DNA of 64,000 bases from Prosopocoilus inquinatus. Lineage: Eukaryota > Arthropoda > Insecta > Coleoptera > Lucanidae. The notes beneath the pieces are model-generated. The model saw only the letters and a list, made by a program, of their open reading frames with translations, had not been told where the DNA came from and did no database searches. The DNA is taken from assembly GCA_036172665.1 (NCBI GenBank), contig CM069873.1:35020001-35084000 (forward strand). The letters run 5' to 3'. The translations under genes and the position numbers were made by a program. Below, one piece after another: positions 49,011 through 62,102 of this stretch (positions are counted from its first letter, which is position 1; each line of letters starts with the position of its first letter).

Positions 49011-51050
49011 ATCTATCATGTTATTTGACGTTTGGATGGACTCCAGTAACTCTGATGTGAGATACAAAGTTCTCGGACGCAGCAGAAGCTGGAAATAGTT
49101 TTGAACGAAACAACACGTATTAGCGTTGTTCCTGTGATGTATCTAATCGATCCTTACTCATCTATCATGTTATTTGACGTTTGGATGGACTCCAGTAACT
49201 CTGATGTGAGATACAAAGTTTTCGGACGCAGCAGAAGCTGGAAATAGTTTTAAACGAAACAACACGCATTACCGTTGTTCCTGTGATGTATCTAATCGAT
49301 CCTTACTCATCTATCATGTTATTTGACGTTTGGATGGACTCCAGTAACTCTGATGTGAGGTACAAAGTTTTCGGACGCAGCAGAAGCTGGAAATAGTTTT
49401 AAATGAAACAACACGCATTAGCGTTGTTCCTGTGATGTATCTAATGGATCCTTACTCATCTATCATGTTATTTGACGTTTCGATGGACTCTAGTAACTCT
49501 GATGTGAGATACGAAGTTTTTGGACGCAGCAGGAGCTGGAAATAGTTTTAAACGAAACAACACGCATTAGCGTTGTTCCTGTGATGTATCTAATCGATCC
49601 TTACTCATCTATCATGTTATTTGACGTTTCGATGGACACCAGTAACTCTAATGTGAGATACGAAATTTTCGGACGCAGCAGGAGCTGGAAATAGTTTTAA
49701 ACGAAACAACACGCATTAGCGTTGTTCCTGTGATTTATCTAATCGATCCTTACTCATCTATCATGTTATTTGACGTTTGAATGGACTCCAGTAACTCTGA
49801 TGTGAGATACAAAGTTCTCGGACGCAGCAGAAGCTGGAAATAGTTTTGAACGAAACAACACGTATTAGCGTTGTTCCTGTGATGTATCTAATCGATCCTT
49901 ACTCATCTATCATGTTATTTGACGTTTCGATGGACACCAGTAACTCTAATGTGAGATACGAAATTTTCGGACGCAGCAGGAGCTGGAAATAGTTTTAAAC
50001 GAAACAACACGCATTAGCGTTGTTCCTGTGATTTATCTAATCGATCCTTACTCATCTATCATGTTATTTGACGTTTGAATGGACTCCAGTAACTCTGATG
50101 TGAGATACAAAGTTCTCGGACGCAGCAGAAGCTGGAAATAGTTTTGAACGAAACAACACGCATTAGCGTTGTTCCTGTGATGTATCTAATCGATCCTTAC
50201 TCATCTATCATGTTATTTGGCGTTTCGATGGACTCCAGAAACTCTGATGTGAGGTACAAAGTTTTCGGACGCAGCAGAAGCTGGAAATAGTTTTAAATGA
50301 AACAACACGCATTAGCGTTGTTCCTGTGATGTATCTAATGGATCCTTACTCATCTATCATGTTATTTGACGTTTCGATGGACTCTAGTAACTCTGATGTG
50401 AGATACGAAGTTTTTGGACGCAGCAGGAGCTGGAAATAGTTTTAAACGAAACAACACGTATTAGCGTTGTTCCTGTGATGTATCTAATCGATCCTTACTC
50501 ATCTATCATGTTATTTGACGTTTGGATGGACTCCAGTAACTCTGATGTGAGATACAATGTTCTCGGACGCAGCAGAAGCTGGAAATAGTTTTGAACGAAA
50601 CAACACGTATTAGCGTTGTTCCTGTGATGTATCTAATCGATCCTTACTCATCTATCATGTTATTTGACGTTTGGATGGACTCCAGTAACTCTGATGTGAG
50701 ATACAAAGTATTCGGACGCAGCAGAAGCTGGAAATAGTTTTAAACGAAACAACACGCATTAGCGTTGTTCCTGTGATGTATCTAATCGATCCTTACTCAT
50801 CTATCATGTTATTTGGCGTTTCGATGGACTCCAGTAACTCTGATGTGAGATACAAAGTTTTCGGACGCAGCAGAAGCTGGAAATAGTTTTGAACGAAACA
50901 ACGCGTATTAGCGTTGTTCCTGTGATGTATCTAATCGATCCATACTCATCTATCATGTTATTTGGCGTTTCGATGGACTCCAGTAACTCTGATGTGAGAT
51001 ACAAAGTTCTCGGACGCAGCTGAAGCTAGAAATAGTTTTGAACGAAACAA
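49011..51050. repeat. Mixed monomers with a tandem dimer
   Basis: The first 400 bp recur at the end of the window (63,610-64,000; 98 monomers less 2 bp). A two-monomer unit is then duplicated: GACACCAGTAAC at 49,635 and 49,933, 298 bp apart, each followed by a GTGATTTATC/TTTGAATGG monomer. AATGGATCC monomers lie at 49,446 and 50,340. ACAACGCGTATT at about 50,900 and GATCCATACTC at about 50,937 are private variants. Confidence 0.8.
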
Positions 51051-52430
51051 CACGTATTAGCGTTGTTCCTGTGATGTATCTAATCGATCCTTACTTATCT
51101 ACTATGTTATTTGAAGTTTCGATGGACTCCAGTAACTCTGATGTGAGATACGAAATTTTCGAACGCAGCAGAATCTGGAAATAGTTTTAAATGAAACAAC
51201 ACGTATTAGCGTTGTTCCTGTGATGTATCTAATCGATCCTTACTTATCTATCATGTTATCTGACGTTTCGATGGACTCCAGTAACTCTAATGTGAGATAC
51301 GAAATTTTCGGGCGCAGCAGAAGCTGGAAATAGTTTTGAACGAAACAACACGTATTAGCGTTGTTCCTGTGATGTATCTAATCGATCCTTACTTATCTAC
51401 TATGTTATTTGAAGTTTCGATGGACTCCAGTAACTCTGATGTGAGATACGAAATTTTCGAACGCAGCAGAATCTGGAAATAGTTTTAAATGAAACAACAC
51501 GCATTAGCGTTGTTCCTGTGATGTATCTAATCGATCCTTACTCATCTATCATGTTGTTTGACGTTTCGATGGACTCTAGTAACTCTGATGTGAGATACGA
51601 AGTTTTTGGACGCAGCAGGAGCTGGAAATAGTTTTAAACGAAACAACACGTATTAGCGTTGTTCCTGTGATGTATCTATTCGCTCCTTACTTAGCTACTA
51701 TGTTATTTGACGTTTCGATGGACTCCAGTAACTCTAATGTGAGATACGAAATTTTCGGACGCAGCAGAAGCTGGAAATAGTTTTAAACGAAACAACACGT
51801 ATTAGCGTTGTTCCTGTGATGTATCTAATCGATCCTTACTCATCTATCATGTTATTTGACGTTTGGATGGACTCCAGTAACTGATGTGAGATACAAAGTT
51901 CTCGGACGCAGCAGAAGCTGGAAATAGTTTTGAACGAAACAACACGCATTAGCGTTGTTCCTGTGATGTATCTAATCGATCCTTACTCATCTATCATTAT
52001 ACTTGACGTTTGGATGGACTACAGTAACTCTGATGTGAGATACAAAGTTTACGGACGCAGCAGAAGCTGGAAATAGTTTTAAACGAAACAACACGCATTA
52101 CCGTTGTTCCTGTGATGTATCTAATCGATCCTTACTCATCTATCATTTTATTTGACGTTTGAATGTACTCCAGTAACTCTGATGTGAGATACAAAGTTCT
52201 CGGACGCAGCAGAAGCTGGAAATACTTTTAAACGAAACAACACGCATTAGCGTTGTTCCTGTGATGTATCTAATCGATCCTTACTCATCTATCATTATAT
52301 TTGACGTTTGGATGGACTACAGTAACTCTGATGTGAGATACAAAGTTTTCGGACGCAGCAGAAGCTGGAAATAGATTTAAACGAAACAACACGCATTAGC
52401 GTTGTTCCTGTGATGTATCTAATCGATCCT
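51051..52430. repeat. Mixed monomers: second dimer, CT-deleted monomer, 10-mer fragment
   Basis: A two-monomer unit with TTTGAAGTTTCG is repeated at 51,111 and 51,409 (298 bp). Further variants are TCTATTCGCTCC at about 51,676 and TTATCTGACG at about 51,256. From about 51,990 the order TCATTATACTTG, TCATTTTATTTG, TCATTATATTTG, AGATTTAAACG is a fragment of the 10-monomer unit. Confidence 0.78.
51843..51989 (+). repeat. 147-bp monomer, CT deletion (copy 5)
   Basis: GTAACTGATG at about 51,877-51,886. Unlike the other four CT-deleted monomers, the neighbours differ: the one before is a plain GAAATTTTCGG type rather than CAAAGCTTTCGG, and the one after is a TCATTATACTTG type rather than GCTACTATG. 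The deleted monomer has been moved into a new context by recombination. Confidence 0.93.
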
Positions 52431-53430
52431 TACTCATCTATCATGTTATTTGACGTTTCGATGGACTCCAGTAACTCTGATGTGAGATACGAAGTTTTTG
52501 GACGCAGCAGGAGCTGGAAATAGTCTTAAACGAAACAACACGTATTAGCGTTGTTCCTGTGATGTATCTAATCGATCCTTACTCATCTATCATGTTATTT
52601 GACGTTTGGATGGACTCCAGTAACTCTGATGTGAGATACAAAGTTCTCGGACGCAGCAGAAGCTGGAAATAGTTTTGAACGAAACAACACGTATTAGCGT
52701 TGTTCCTGTGATGTATCTAATCGATCCTTACTTATCTATCATGTTATTTGACGTTTGGATGGACTCCAGTAACTCTGATGTGAGATACAATATTTTCGGA
52801 CGCAGCAGAAGCTGGAAATAGTTTTAAACGAAACAACACGCATTAGCGTTGTTCCTGTGATGTATCTAATCGATCCTTACTTATCTACTATGTTATTTGA
52901 CGTTTCGATGGACTCCAGTAACTCTGATGTGAGAGACGAAATTTTCGAACGCAGTAGGAGCTGGAAATAGTTTTAAACGAAACAACACGCATTAGCGTTG
53001 TTCCTGTGATGTATCTAATCGATCCTTACTCATCTATCATGTTATTTGACGTTTGAATGGACTCCAGTAACTCTGATGTGAGATACAAAGTTCTCGGACG
53101 CAGCAGAAGCTGGAAATAGTTTTGAAGGAAACAACACGTATTAGCGTTGTTCCTGTGATGTATCTAATCGATCCTTACTCATCTATCATGTTATTTGACG
53201 TTTGAATGGACTCCAGTAACTCTGATGTGAGATACAAAGTTCTCGGACGCAGCAGAAGCTGGAAATAGTTTTGAAGGAAACAACACGTATTAGCGTTGTT
53301 CCTGTGATGTATCTAATCGATCCTTACTCATCTATCATGTTATTTGACGTTTGAATGGACTCCAGTAACTCTGATGTGAGATACAAAGTTCTCGGACGCA
53401 GCAGAAGCTGGAAATAGTTTTGAACGAAAC
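52431..53430. repeat. 13-monomer block, partial copy 3, with one monomer duplicated
   Basis: This matches 35,740 onward at 112 monomers less 2 bp (CAATATTTTCGG at about 36,102 and 52,788; TTTGAAGGAA at 36,435 and 53,121). The TTTGAAGGAA monomer then appears a second time at 53,270, exactly 149 bp later, the smallest duplication seen in the window. Confidence 0.83.
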
Positions 53431-56100
53431 AACACGCATTAGCGTTGTTCCTGTGATGTATCTAATCGATCCTTACTCATCTATCATGTTATTTGGCGTC
53501 TCGATGGACTCCAGTAACTCTGATGTGAGATACAAAGGTTTTGGACGCAGCAGGAGCTGGAAATAGTTTTAAACGAAACAACACGTATTAGCGTTGTTCC
53601 TGTGATGTATCTAATCGATCCTTATTTATTTATCATGTTATTTGACGTATCGATGGACTCTAGTAACTCTGATGTGAGATACGAAGTTTTTGGTCGCAGC
53701 AGGAGCTGGAAATAGTTTTAAACTAAGCAACACGTATTAGCGTTGTTCCTGTGATGTATCTAATAGATCCTTACTTAGCTACTATGTTATTTGACGTTTC
53801 GATGGACTCCAGTAACTCTAATGTGAGATACGAAATTTTCGGACGCAGCAGAAGCTGGAAATAGTTTTAAACGAAACAACACGCATTAGCGTTGTTCCTG
53901 TGATGTATGTAATCGATCCTTACTCATCTATTATGTTATTTGACGTTTCGATGGACTCCAGTAACTCTAATGTGAGATACGAAATTTTCGGGCGCAGCAG
54001 AAGCTGGAAATAGTTTTAAACGAAACAACACGCATTAGCGTTGTTCCTGTGATGTATCTAATCAATCCTTACTCATCTATCATGTTATTTGACGTTTCGA
54101 TGGACTCTATTAACTCTGATGTGAGATACGAAGTTTTTGGACGCAGCAGGAGCTGGAAATAGTTTTAAATGAAACAACACGCATTAGCGTTGTTCCTGTG
54201 ATGTATCTAATCGATCCTTACTCATCTATCATGTTATTTGGCGTTTCGATGGACTCCAGAAACTTTGATGTGAGATACGAAGTTCTCGGACGCAGCTGAA
54301 GCTGGAAATAGTCTTAAATGAAACAACACGTACTAGCGTTGCTCTTGTGATATATCTAATCGATCCTTACTCATCTATCATGTTATTTGACGTTTGGATG
54401 GACTCCAGTAACTCTGATGTGATGTACAAAGTTTTCGGACGCAGCAGGAGCTGGAAATAGTTTTAAACGAAACAACACGTATTAGCGTTGTTCCTGTGAT
54501 GTATCTAATCGATCCTTACTCATCTATCATATTATTTGACGTTTGGATGGACTCCAGTAACTCTGATGTGAGATACAAAGTTCTCGGACGCAGCAGAAGC
54601 TGGAAATACTTTTGAACGAAACAACACGTACTAGCGCTGCTCTTGTGATATATCTAATCGATCCTTACTCATCTATCATGTTATTTGACGTTTGGATGGA
54701 CTCCAGTAACTCTGATGTGATGTACAAAGTTTTCGGACGCAGCAGAAGCTGGAAATAGTTTTAACCGAAACAACACGTATTAGCGTTGTTCCTGTGATGT
54801 ATCTAATCGATCCTTATTTATCTATCATGTTATTTGACGTTTCGATGCACTCTAGTAACTCTGATGTGAGATACGAAGTTTTTGGACGCAGCAGGAGCTG
54901 GAAATAGTTTTAAACGAAACAATAAGTATTAGCGTTGTTCCTGTGATGTATCTAATAGATCCTTATTTATTTATCATGTTATTTGACGTATCGATGGACT
55001 GTAGTAACTCTGATGTGAGATAAGAAGTTTTTGGGCGCAGCAGGACCTGGAAATAGTTTTAAAGGAAGCAACACGTATTAGCGTTGTTCCTGTGATGTAT
55101 CTAATAGATCCTTACTTAGCTACTATGTTATTTGACGTTTCGATGGACTCCAGTAACTCTAATGTGAGATACGAAATTTTCGGACGCAGCAGAAGCTGGA
55201 ATTAGTTTTAAACGAAACAACACGCATTAGCGTTGTTCCTGTGATGTATGTAATCGATCCTTACTCATCTATCATGTTATTTGACGTTTCGATGGACTCC
55301 AGTAACTCTAATGTGAGATACGAAATTTTCGGGCGCAGCAGAAGCTGGAAATAGTGTTAAACGAAACAACACGCATTAACGTTGTTCCTGTGATGTATCT
55401 AATCGATCCTTACTCATCTATCATGTTATTTGACGTTTCGATGGACTCCAGTATCTCTAATGTGAGATACGAAATTTTCGGACGCAGCAGAAGCTGGAAA
55501 TAGTTTTAAACGAAACAGCACGCATTAGCGTTGTTCCTGTGATGTGTCTAATCGATCCTTACTCATCTATCATGTTATTTGACGTTTCGATGGACTCTAG
55601 TAACTCTGATGTGAGATACGAAGTTTTTGGACGCAGCAGGAGCTGGAAATAGTTTTAAACGAAGCAACACGTATTAGCGTTGTTCCTGTGATGTATCTAA
55701 TCGATCCTTACTCATCTATCATTTTATTTGACGTTTGGATATACTACAGTAACTCTGATGTGAGATACAAAGTTTACGGACGCAGCAGAAGCTGGAAATA
55801 GTTTTAAACGAAACAACACGCATTACCGTTGTTCCTGTGATGTATCTAATCGATCCTTACTCATCTATCATGTTATTTGGCGTTTCGATGGACTCCAGTA
55901 ACTCTGATGTGAGATACAAAGTTCTCGGACGCAGCTGAAACTAGAAATAGTCTTAAACGAAACAACACGCATTAGCGTTGTTCCTGTGATGTATTTAATC
56001 GATCCTTACTCATCTATCATGTTATTTGACGTTTGAATGGACTCCAGTAACTCTGATGTGAGATACAAAGCTCTCGGACGCAGCAGAAGCTGGAAATACT
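53431..56100. repeat. Copy of the 37.7-40.1 kb region
   Basis: This is collinear with 37.7-40.1 kb at 107 monomers less 2 bp (GAGATAAGAAG at 39,076 and 55,017), and at 106 before the monomer lost from the other copy. It retains the AAACTAAGC and GCTACTATG monomers near 53,725-53,790 that 37.9 kb lacks. ATCAATCC at about 54,062 is private. It contains the first half of the 25-monomer unit. Confidence 0.85.
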
Positions 56101-56780
56101 TTTAAACGAAACAACACGCATTAGCGTTGTTCCTGTGATGTATCTAATCGATCCTTACTCATCTATCATTATATTTGACGTTTGGATGGACTACAGTAAC
56201 TCTGATGTGAGATACAAAGTTTTCGGACGCAGCAGAAGCTGGAAATAGATTTAAACGAAACAACACGCATTAGCGTTGTTCCTGTGATGTATTTAATCGA
56301 TCCTTACTCATCTATCATGTTATTTGACGTTTGAATGGACTCCAGTAACTCTGATGTGAGATACAAAGCTCTCGGACGCAGCAGAAGCTGGAAATACTTT
56401 TAAACGAAACAACACGCATTAGCGTTGTTCCTGTGATGTATCTAATCGATCCTTACTCATCTATCATTATATTTGACGTTTGGATGGACTACAGTAACTC
56501 TGATGTGAGATACGAAGTTTTTGGACGCAGCAGGAGCTGGAAATAGTTTTAAACGAAACAATAAGTATTAGCGTTGTTCCTGTGATGTATCTAATAGATC
56601 CTTATTTATTTATCATGTTATTTGACGTATCGATGGACTGTAGTAACTCTGATGTGAGATAAGAAGTTTTTGGGCGCAGCAGGACCTGGAAATAGTTTTA
56701 AAGGAAGCAACACGTATTAGCGTTGTTCCTGTGATGTATCTAATAGATCCTTACTTAGCTACTATGTTATTTGACGTTTC
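56101..56780. repeat. Junction region with a dimer and a re-entered 25-mer start
   Basis: A two-monomer unit (AAAGCTCTCGG/AAATACTTTT plus TCATTATATTTG) is duplicated 298 bp apart (CTCTCGGACG at 56,071 and 56,369). The sequence then jumps back to the 25-mer start: GAGATAAGAAG reappears at 56,656, 11 monomers after 55,017. Near 56,795 it jumps again, to the CTATTGTTAG/CAGATGCTGG monomer. This is a complex of several exchanges in less than 1 kb. Confidence 0.8.
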
Positions 56781-59122
56781 GATGGACTCCAGTAACTCTA
56801 TTGTTAGATACGAAATTTTCGGACGCAGCAGATGCTGGAAATAGTTTTAAACGAAACAACACGCATTAGCATTGTTCCTGTGATGTATCTAATCGATCCT
56901 TACTCATCTATCATGTTATTTGGCGTTTCGATGGACTCCAGTAACTTTGATGTGAGATACGAAGTTCTCGGACGCAGCTGAAGCTGGAAATAGTTTTAAA
57001 TGAAACAACACGTATTAGCGTTGTTCCTGTGATGTATCTAATCGATTCTTACTCATCTGTCATGTTATTTGACGTTTGGATGGACTCCAGTAACTCTGAT
57101 GTGAGATACAAAGTATTCGGACGCAGCAGAAGCTCGAGATAGTTTTAAACGATACAACACGCATTAGCGTTGTTCCTGTGATGTATCTAATCGATCCTTA
57201 CTCATCTATCAGGTTATTTGATGTTTCGATGGACTCTAGTAACTCTGATGTGAGATACGAAGTTTTTGGACGCAGCAGGAGCTGGAAATAGTTTTAAACG
57301 AAACAACACGTATTAGCGTTGTTCCTGTGATGTATCTAATCGATCCTTATTTATCTATCATGTTATTTGACGTATCGATGGACTCTAGTAACTCTGATGT
57401 GACATACGAAGTTTTTGGGCGCAGCAGGAGCTGGAAATAGTTTTAAAAGAAGCAACACGTATTAGCGTTGTTCCTGTGATGTATCTAATCGATCCTTACT
57501 TAGCTACTATGTTATTTGACGTTTCGATGGACTCCAGTAACTCTAATGTGAGATACGAAATTTTCGGACGCAGCAGAAGCTGGAAATAGTTTTAAACGAA
57601 ACAACACGCATTAGCGTTGTTCCTGTGATGTATCTAATCGATCCTTACTCATCTATCATGATATTTGACGTTTGAATGGACTCCAGTAACTCTGATGTGA
57701 GATACAAAGTTCTCGGACGCAGCAGAAGCTGGAAATACTTTTAAACGAAACAACACGCATTAGCGTTGTTCCTGTGATGTATCTAATCGATCCTTACTCA
57801 TCTATCATTATATTTGACGTTTGGATGTACTACAGTAACTCTGATGTGAGATACAAAGTTTACGGACGCAGCAGAAGTTGGAAATAGTTTTAATCGAAAC
57901 AACACGCATTAGCGTTGTCCCTGTGATGTATCTAATCGATCCTTACTCATCTATCATGTTATTTGGCGTCTCGATGGACTCCAGTAACTCTGATGTGAGA
58001 TACAAAGTTTTCGGACGCAGCAGAAGCTGGAAATAGTTTTAAACGAAACAACACGCATTAGCGTTGTTCCTGTGATGTATCTAATCGATCCTTACTCATC
58101 TATCATGTTATTTGGCGTTTCGATGGACTCCAGAAACTTTGATGTGAGATACGAAGTTCTCGGACGCAGCTGAAGCTGGAAATAGTTTTAAATGAAACAA
58201 CACGTACTAGCGTTGTTCCTGTGATATATCTAATCGATCCTTACTCATCTATCATGTTATTTGGCGTTTCGATGGACTCCAGAAACTTTGATGTGAGATA
58301 CGAAGTTCTCGGACGCAGCTGAAGCTGGAAATAGTTTTAAATGAAACAACACGTACTAGCGTTGTTCCTGTGATGTATCTAATCGATCCTTACTCATCTA
58401 TCATGTTGTTTGGCGTCTCGATGGACTCCAGTAACTCTGATGTGAGATACGAAGTTTTTGGACGCAGCAGGAGCTGGAAATAGTTTAAAACGAAACAACA
58501 CGCATTAGCGTTGTTCCTGTGATGTATCTAATCGATCCTTACTCATCTATCATGTTATTTGGCGTCTCGATGGACTCCAGTAACTCTGATGTGAGATACA
58601 AAGTTTTCGGACGCAGCAGAAGCTGGAAATAGTTTTAAACGAAACAACACGCATTAGCGTTGTTCCTGTGATGTATCTAATCGATCCTTACTCATCTATC
58701 ATGTTATTTGGCGTTTCGATGGACTCCAGAAACTTTGATGTGAGATACGAAGTTCTCGGACGCAGCTGAAGCTGGAAATAGTTTTAAATGAAACAACACG
58801 TACTAGCGTTGTTCCTGTGATATATCTAATCGATCCTTACTCATCTATCATGTTATTTGGCGTTTCGATGGACTCCAGAAACTTTGATGTGAGATACGAA
58901 GTTCTCGGACGCAGCAGAAGCTGGAAATACTTTTAAACGAAACAACACGCATTAGCGTTGTTCCTGTGATGTATCTAATCGATCCTTACTCATCTATCAT
59001 GTTATTTGGCGTCTCGATGGACTCCAGTAACTCTGATGTGAGGTACAAAGTTTTCGGACGCAGCAGAAGCTGGAAATAGTTTTAAATGAAACAACACGCA
59101 TTAGCGTTGTTCCTGTGATGTA
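56781..59122. repeat. Copy of the second half of the 25-monomer unit
   Basis: This is collinear with 43.98-46.31 kb at 12,812 bp, 86 monomers less 2 bp: CTCGAG at 44,321 and 57,133, ATGTTGTTTG at 45,591 and 58,403. It shares AGTTTAAAACG (about 58,481) with unit 2 and not unit 1, so it derives from the unit 2 version, though it has GACGTTTGG rather than the unit 2 private GACGTTTAG. Confidence 0.88.
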
Positions 59123-60612
59123 TCTAATGGATCCTTACTCATCTATCATGTTATTTGACGTTTCGATGGACTCTAGTAACTCTGATGTGAGATACGAAGT
59201 TTTTGGACGCAGCAGGAGCTGGAAATAGTTTTAAACGAAACAACACGTATTAGCGTTGTTCCTGTGATGTATCTAATCGATCCTTACTCATCTATCATGT
59301 TATTTGACGTTTGGATGGACTCCAGTAACTCTGATGTGAGATACAATGTTCTCGGACGCAGCAGAAGCTGGAAATAGTTTTGAACGAAACAACACGTATT
59401 AGCGTTGTTCCTGTGATGTATCTAATCGATCCTTACTCATCTATCATGTTATTTGACGTTTGGATAGACTCCAGTAACTCTGATGTGAGATACAAAGTAT
59501 TCGGACGCAGCAGAAGCTGGAAATAGTTTTAAACGAAACAACACGCATTAGCGTTGTTCCTGTGATGTATCTAATCGATCCTTACTCATCTATCATGTTA
59601 TTTGGCGTTTCGATGGACTCCAGAAACTCTGATGTGAGATAAAAAGTTCTCGGACGCAGCAGAAGCTGGAAATAGTTTTGAACGAAACAACACGCATTAG
59701 CGTTGTTCCTGTGATGTATCTAATCGATCCTTACTCATCTATCATTATATTTGACGTTTGGATGGACTACAGTAACTCTGATGTGAGATACAAAGTTTAC
59801 GGACGCAGCAGAAGCTGGAAATAGTTTTAAACGAAACAACACGCATTACCGTTGTTCCTGTGATGTATCTAATCGATCCTTACTCATCTATCATTTTATT
59901 TGACGTTTGAATGGACTCCAGTAACTCTGATGTGAGATACAAAGTTCTCGGACGCAGCAGAAGCTGGAAATACTTTTAGACGAAACAACACGCATTAGCG
60001 TTGTTCCTGTGATGTATCTAATCGATCCTTACTCATCTATCATTATATTTGACGTTTGGATGGACTACAGTAATTCTGATGTGAGATACAAAGTTTACGG
60101 ACGCAGCAGAAGCTGGAAATAGTTTTAATCGAAACAACACGCATTAGCGTTGTTCCTGTGATGTATCTAATCGATCCTTACTCATTTATCATGTTATTTG
60201 GCGTCTCGATGGACTCCAGTAACTCTGATGTGAGATACAAAGTTTTCGGACGCAGCAGAAGCTGGAAATAGATTTAAACGAAACAACACGCATTAGCGTT
60301 GTTCCTGTGATGTATCTAATCGATCCTTACTCATCTATCATGTTATTTGGCGTTTCGATGGACTCCAGAAACTTTGATGTGAGATACGAAGTTCTCGGAC
60401 GCAGCTGAAGCTGGAAATAGTTTTAAATGAAACAACACGTACTAGCGTTGTTCCTGTGATATATCTAATCGATCCTTACTCATCTATCATGTTATTTGAC
60501 GTTTCGATGGACTCTAGTAACTCTGATGTGAGATACGAAATTTTCGATCGTAGCAGAATCTGGAAATAGTTTTAAATGAAACAACACGCATTAGCGTTGT
60601 TCCTGTGATGTA
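59123..60612. repeat. 10-monomer HOR, distal unit 1
   Basis: The unit is 1,490 bp, ten 149-bp monomers, starting with the AATGGATCC monomer. Order: TTTTTGG, CAATGTTCTCGG, GATAGACTCC/AAGTATTCGG, CCAGAAACTCTG/GATAAAAAG, TCATTATATTTG/CAAAGTTTACGG, TCATTTTATTTG, TCATTATATTTG/AGTAATTCTG, TCATTTATCATG/GGCGTCTCG, CCAGAAACTTTG/CAGCTGAAG, GATCGTAGCAG. This unit has AACTCTG where later ones have ATCTCTG in the first monomer, and a private ACTTTTAGACG at about 59,970. Confidence 0.92.
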
Positions 60613-62102
60613 TCTAATGGATCCTTACTCATCTATCATGTTATTTGACGTTTCGATGGACTCTAGTATCTCTGATGTGAGATACGAAGTTTTTGGACGC
60701 AGCAGGAGCTGGAAATAGTTTTAAACGAAACAACACGTATTAGCGTTGTTCCTGTGATGTATCTAATCGATCCTTACTCATCTATCATGTTATTTGACGT
60801 TTGGATGGACTCCAGTAACTCTGATGTGAGATACAATGTTCTCGGACGCAGCAGAAGCTGGAAATAGTTTTGAACGAAACAACACGTATTAGCGTTGTTC
60901 CTGTGATGTATCTAATCGATCCTTACTCATCTATCATGTTATTTGACGTTTGGATAGACTCCAGTAACTCTGATGTGAGATACAAAGTATTCGGACGCAG
61001 CAGAAGCTGGAAATAGTTTTAAACGAAACAACACGCATTAGCGTTGTTCCTGTGATGTATCTAATCGATCCTTACTCATCTATCATGTTATTTGGCGTTT
61101 CGATGGACTCCAGAAACTCTGATGTGAGATAAAAAGTTCTCGGACGCAGCAGAAGCTGGAAATAGTTTTGAACGAAACAACACGCATTAGCGTTGTTCCT
61201 GTGATGTATCTAATCGATCCTTACTCATCTATCATTATATTTGACGTTTGGATGGACTACAGTAACTCTGATGTGAGATACAAAGTTTACGGACGCAGCA
61301 GAAGCTGGAAATAGTTTTAAACGAAACAACACGCATTACCGTTGTTCCTGTGATGTATCTAATCGATCCTTACTCATCTATCATTTTATTTGACGTTTGA
61401 ATGGACTCCAGTAACTCTGATGTGAGATACAAAGTTCTCGGACGCAGCAGAAGCTGGAAATACTTTTAAACGAAACAACACGCATTAGCGTTGTTCCTGT
61501 GATGTATCTAATCGATCCTTACTCATCTATCATTATATTTGACGTTTGGATGGACTACAGTAATTCTGATGTGAGATACAAAGTTTACGGACGCAGCAGA
61601 AGCTGGAAATAGTTTTAATCGAAACAACACGCATTAGCGTTGTTCCTGTGATGTATCTAATCGATCCTTACTCATTTATCATGTTATTTGGCGTCTCGAT
61701 GGACTCCAGTAACTCTGATGTGAGATACAAAGTTTTCGGACGCAGCAGAAGCTGGAAATAGATTTAAACGAAACAACACGCATTAGCGTTGTTCCTGTGA
61801 TGTATCTAATCGATCCTTACTCATCTATCATGTTATTTGGCGTTTCGATGGACTCCAGAAACTTTGATGTGAGATACGAAGTTCTCGGACGCAGCTGAAG
61901 CTGGAAATAGTTTTAAATGAAACAACACGTACTAGCGTTGTTCCTGTGATATATCTAATCGATCCTTACTCATCTATCATGTTATTTGACGTTTCGATGG
62001 ACTCTAGTAACTCTGATGTGAGATACGAAATTTTCGATCGTAGCAGAATCTGGAAATAGTTTTAAATGAAACAACACGCATTAGCGTTGTTCCTGTGATG
62101 TA
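60613..62102. repeat. 10-monomer HOR, distal unit 2
   Basis: This repeats unit 1 at exactly 1,490 bp (TTTCGATCGT at 60,542 and 62,032; TCATTTATCA at 60,182 and 61,672). It differs by one or two bases from its neighbours as far as I could see. Confidence 0.92.

Noticed and set aside
50804..51004. 66-codon open frame on the - strand
   Set aside because: It is a translation of the reverse strand of one and a third monomers, with a TTG start. It is opened by chance substitutions such as TTTTGAAC in place of TTTTAAAC. It is a repeat artefact, not a gene.
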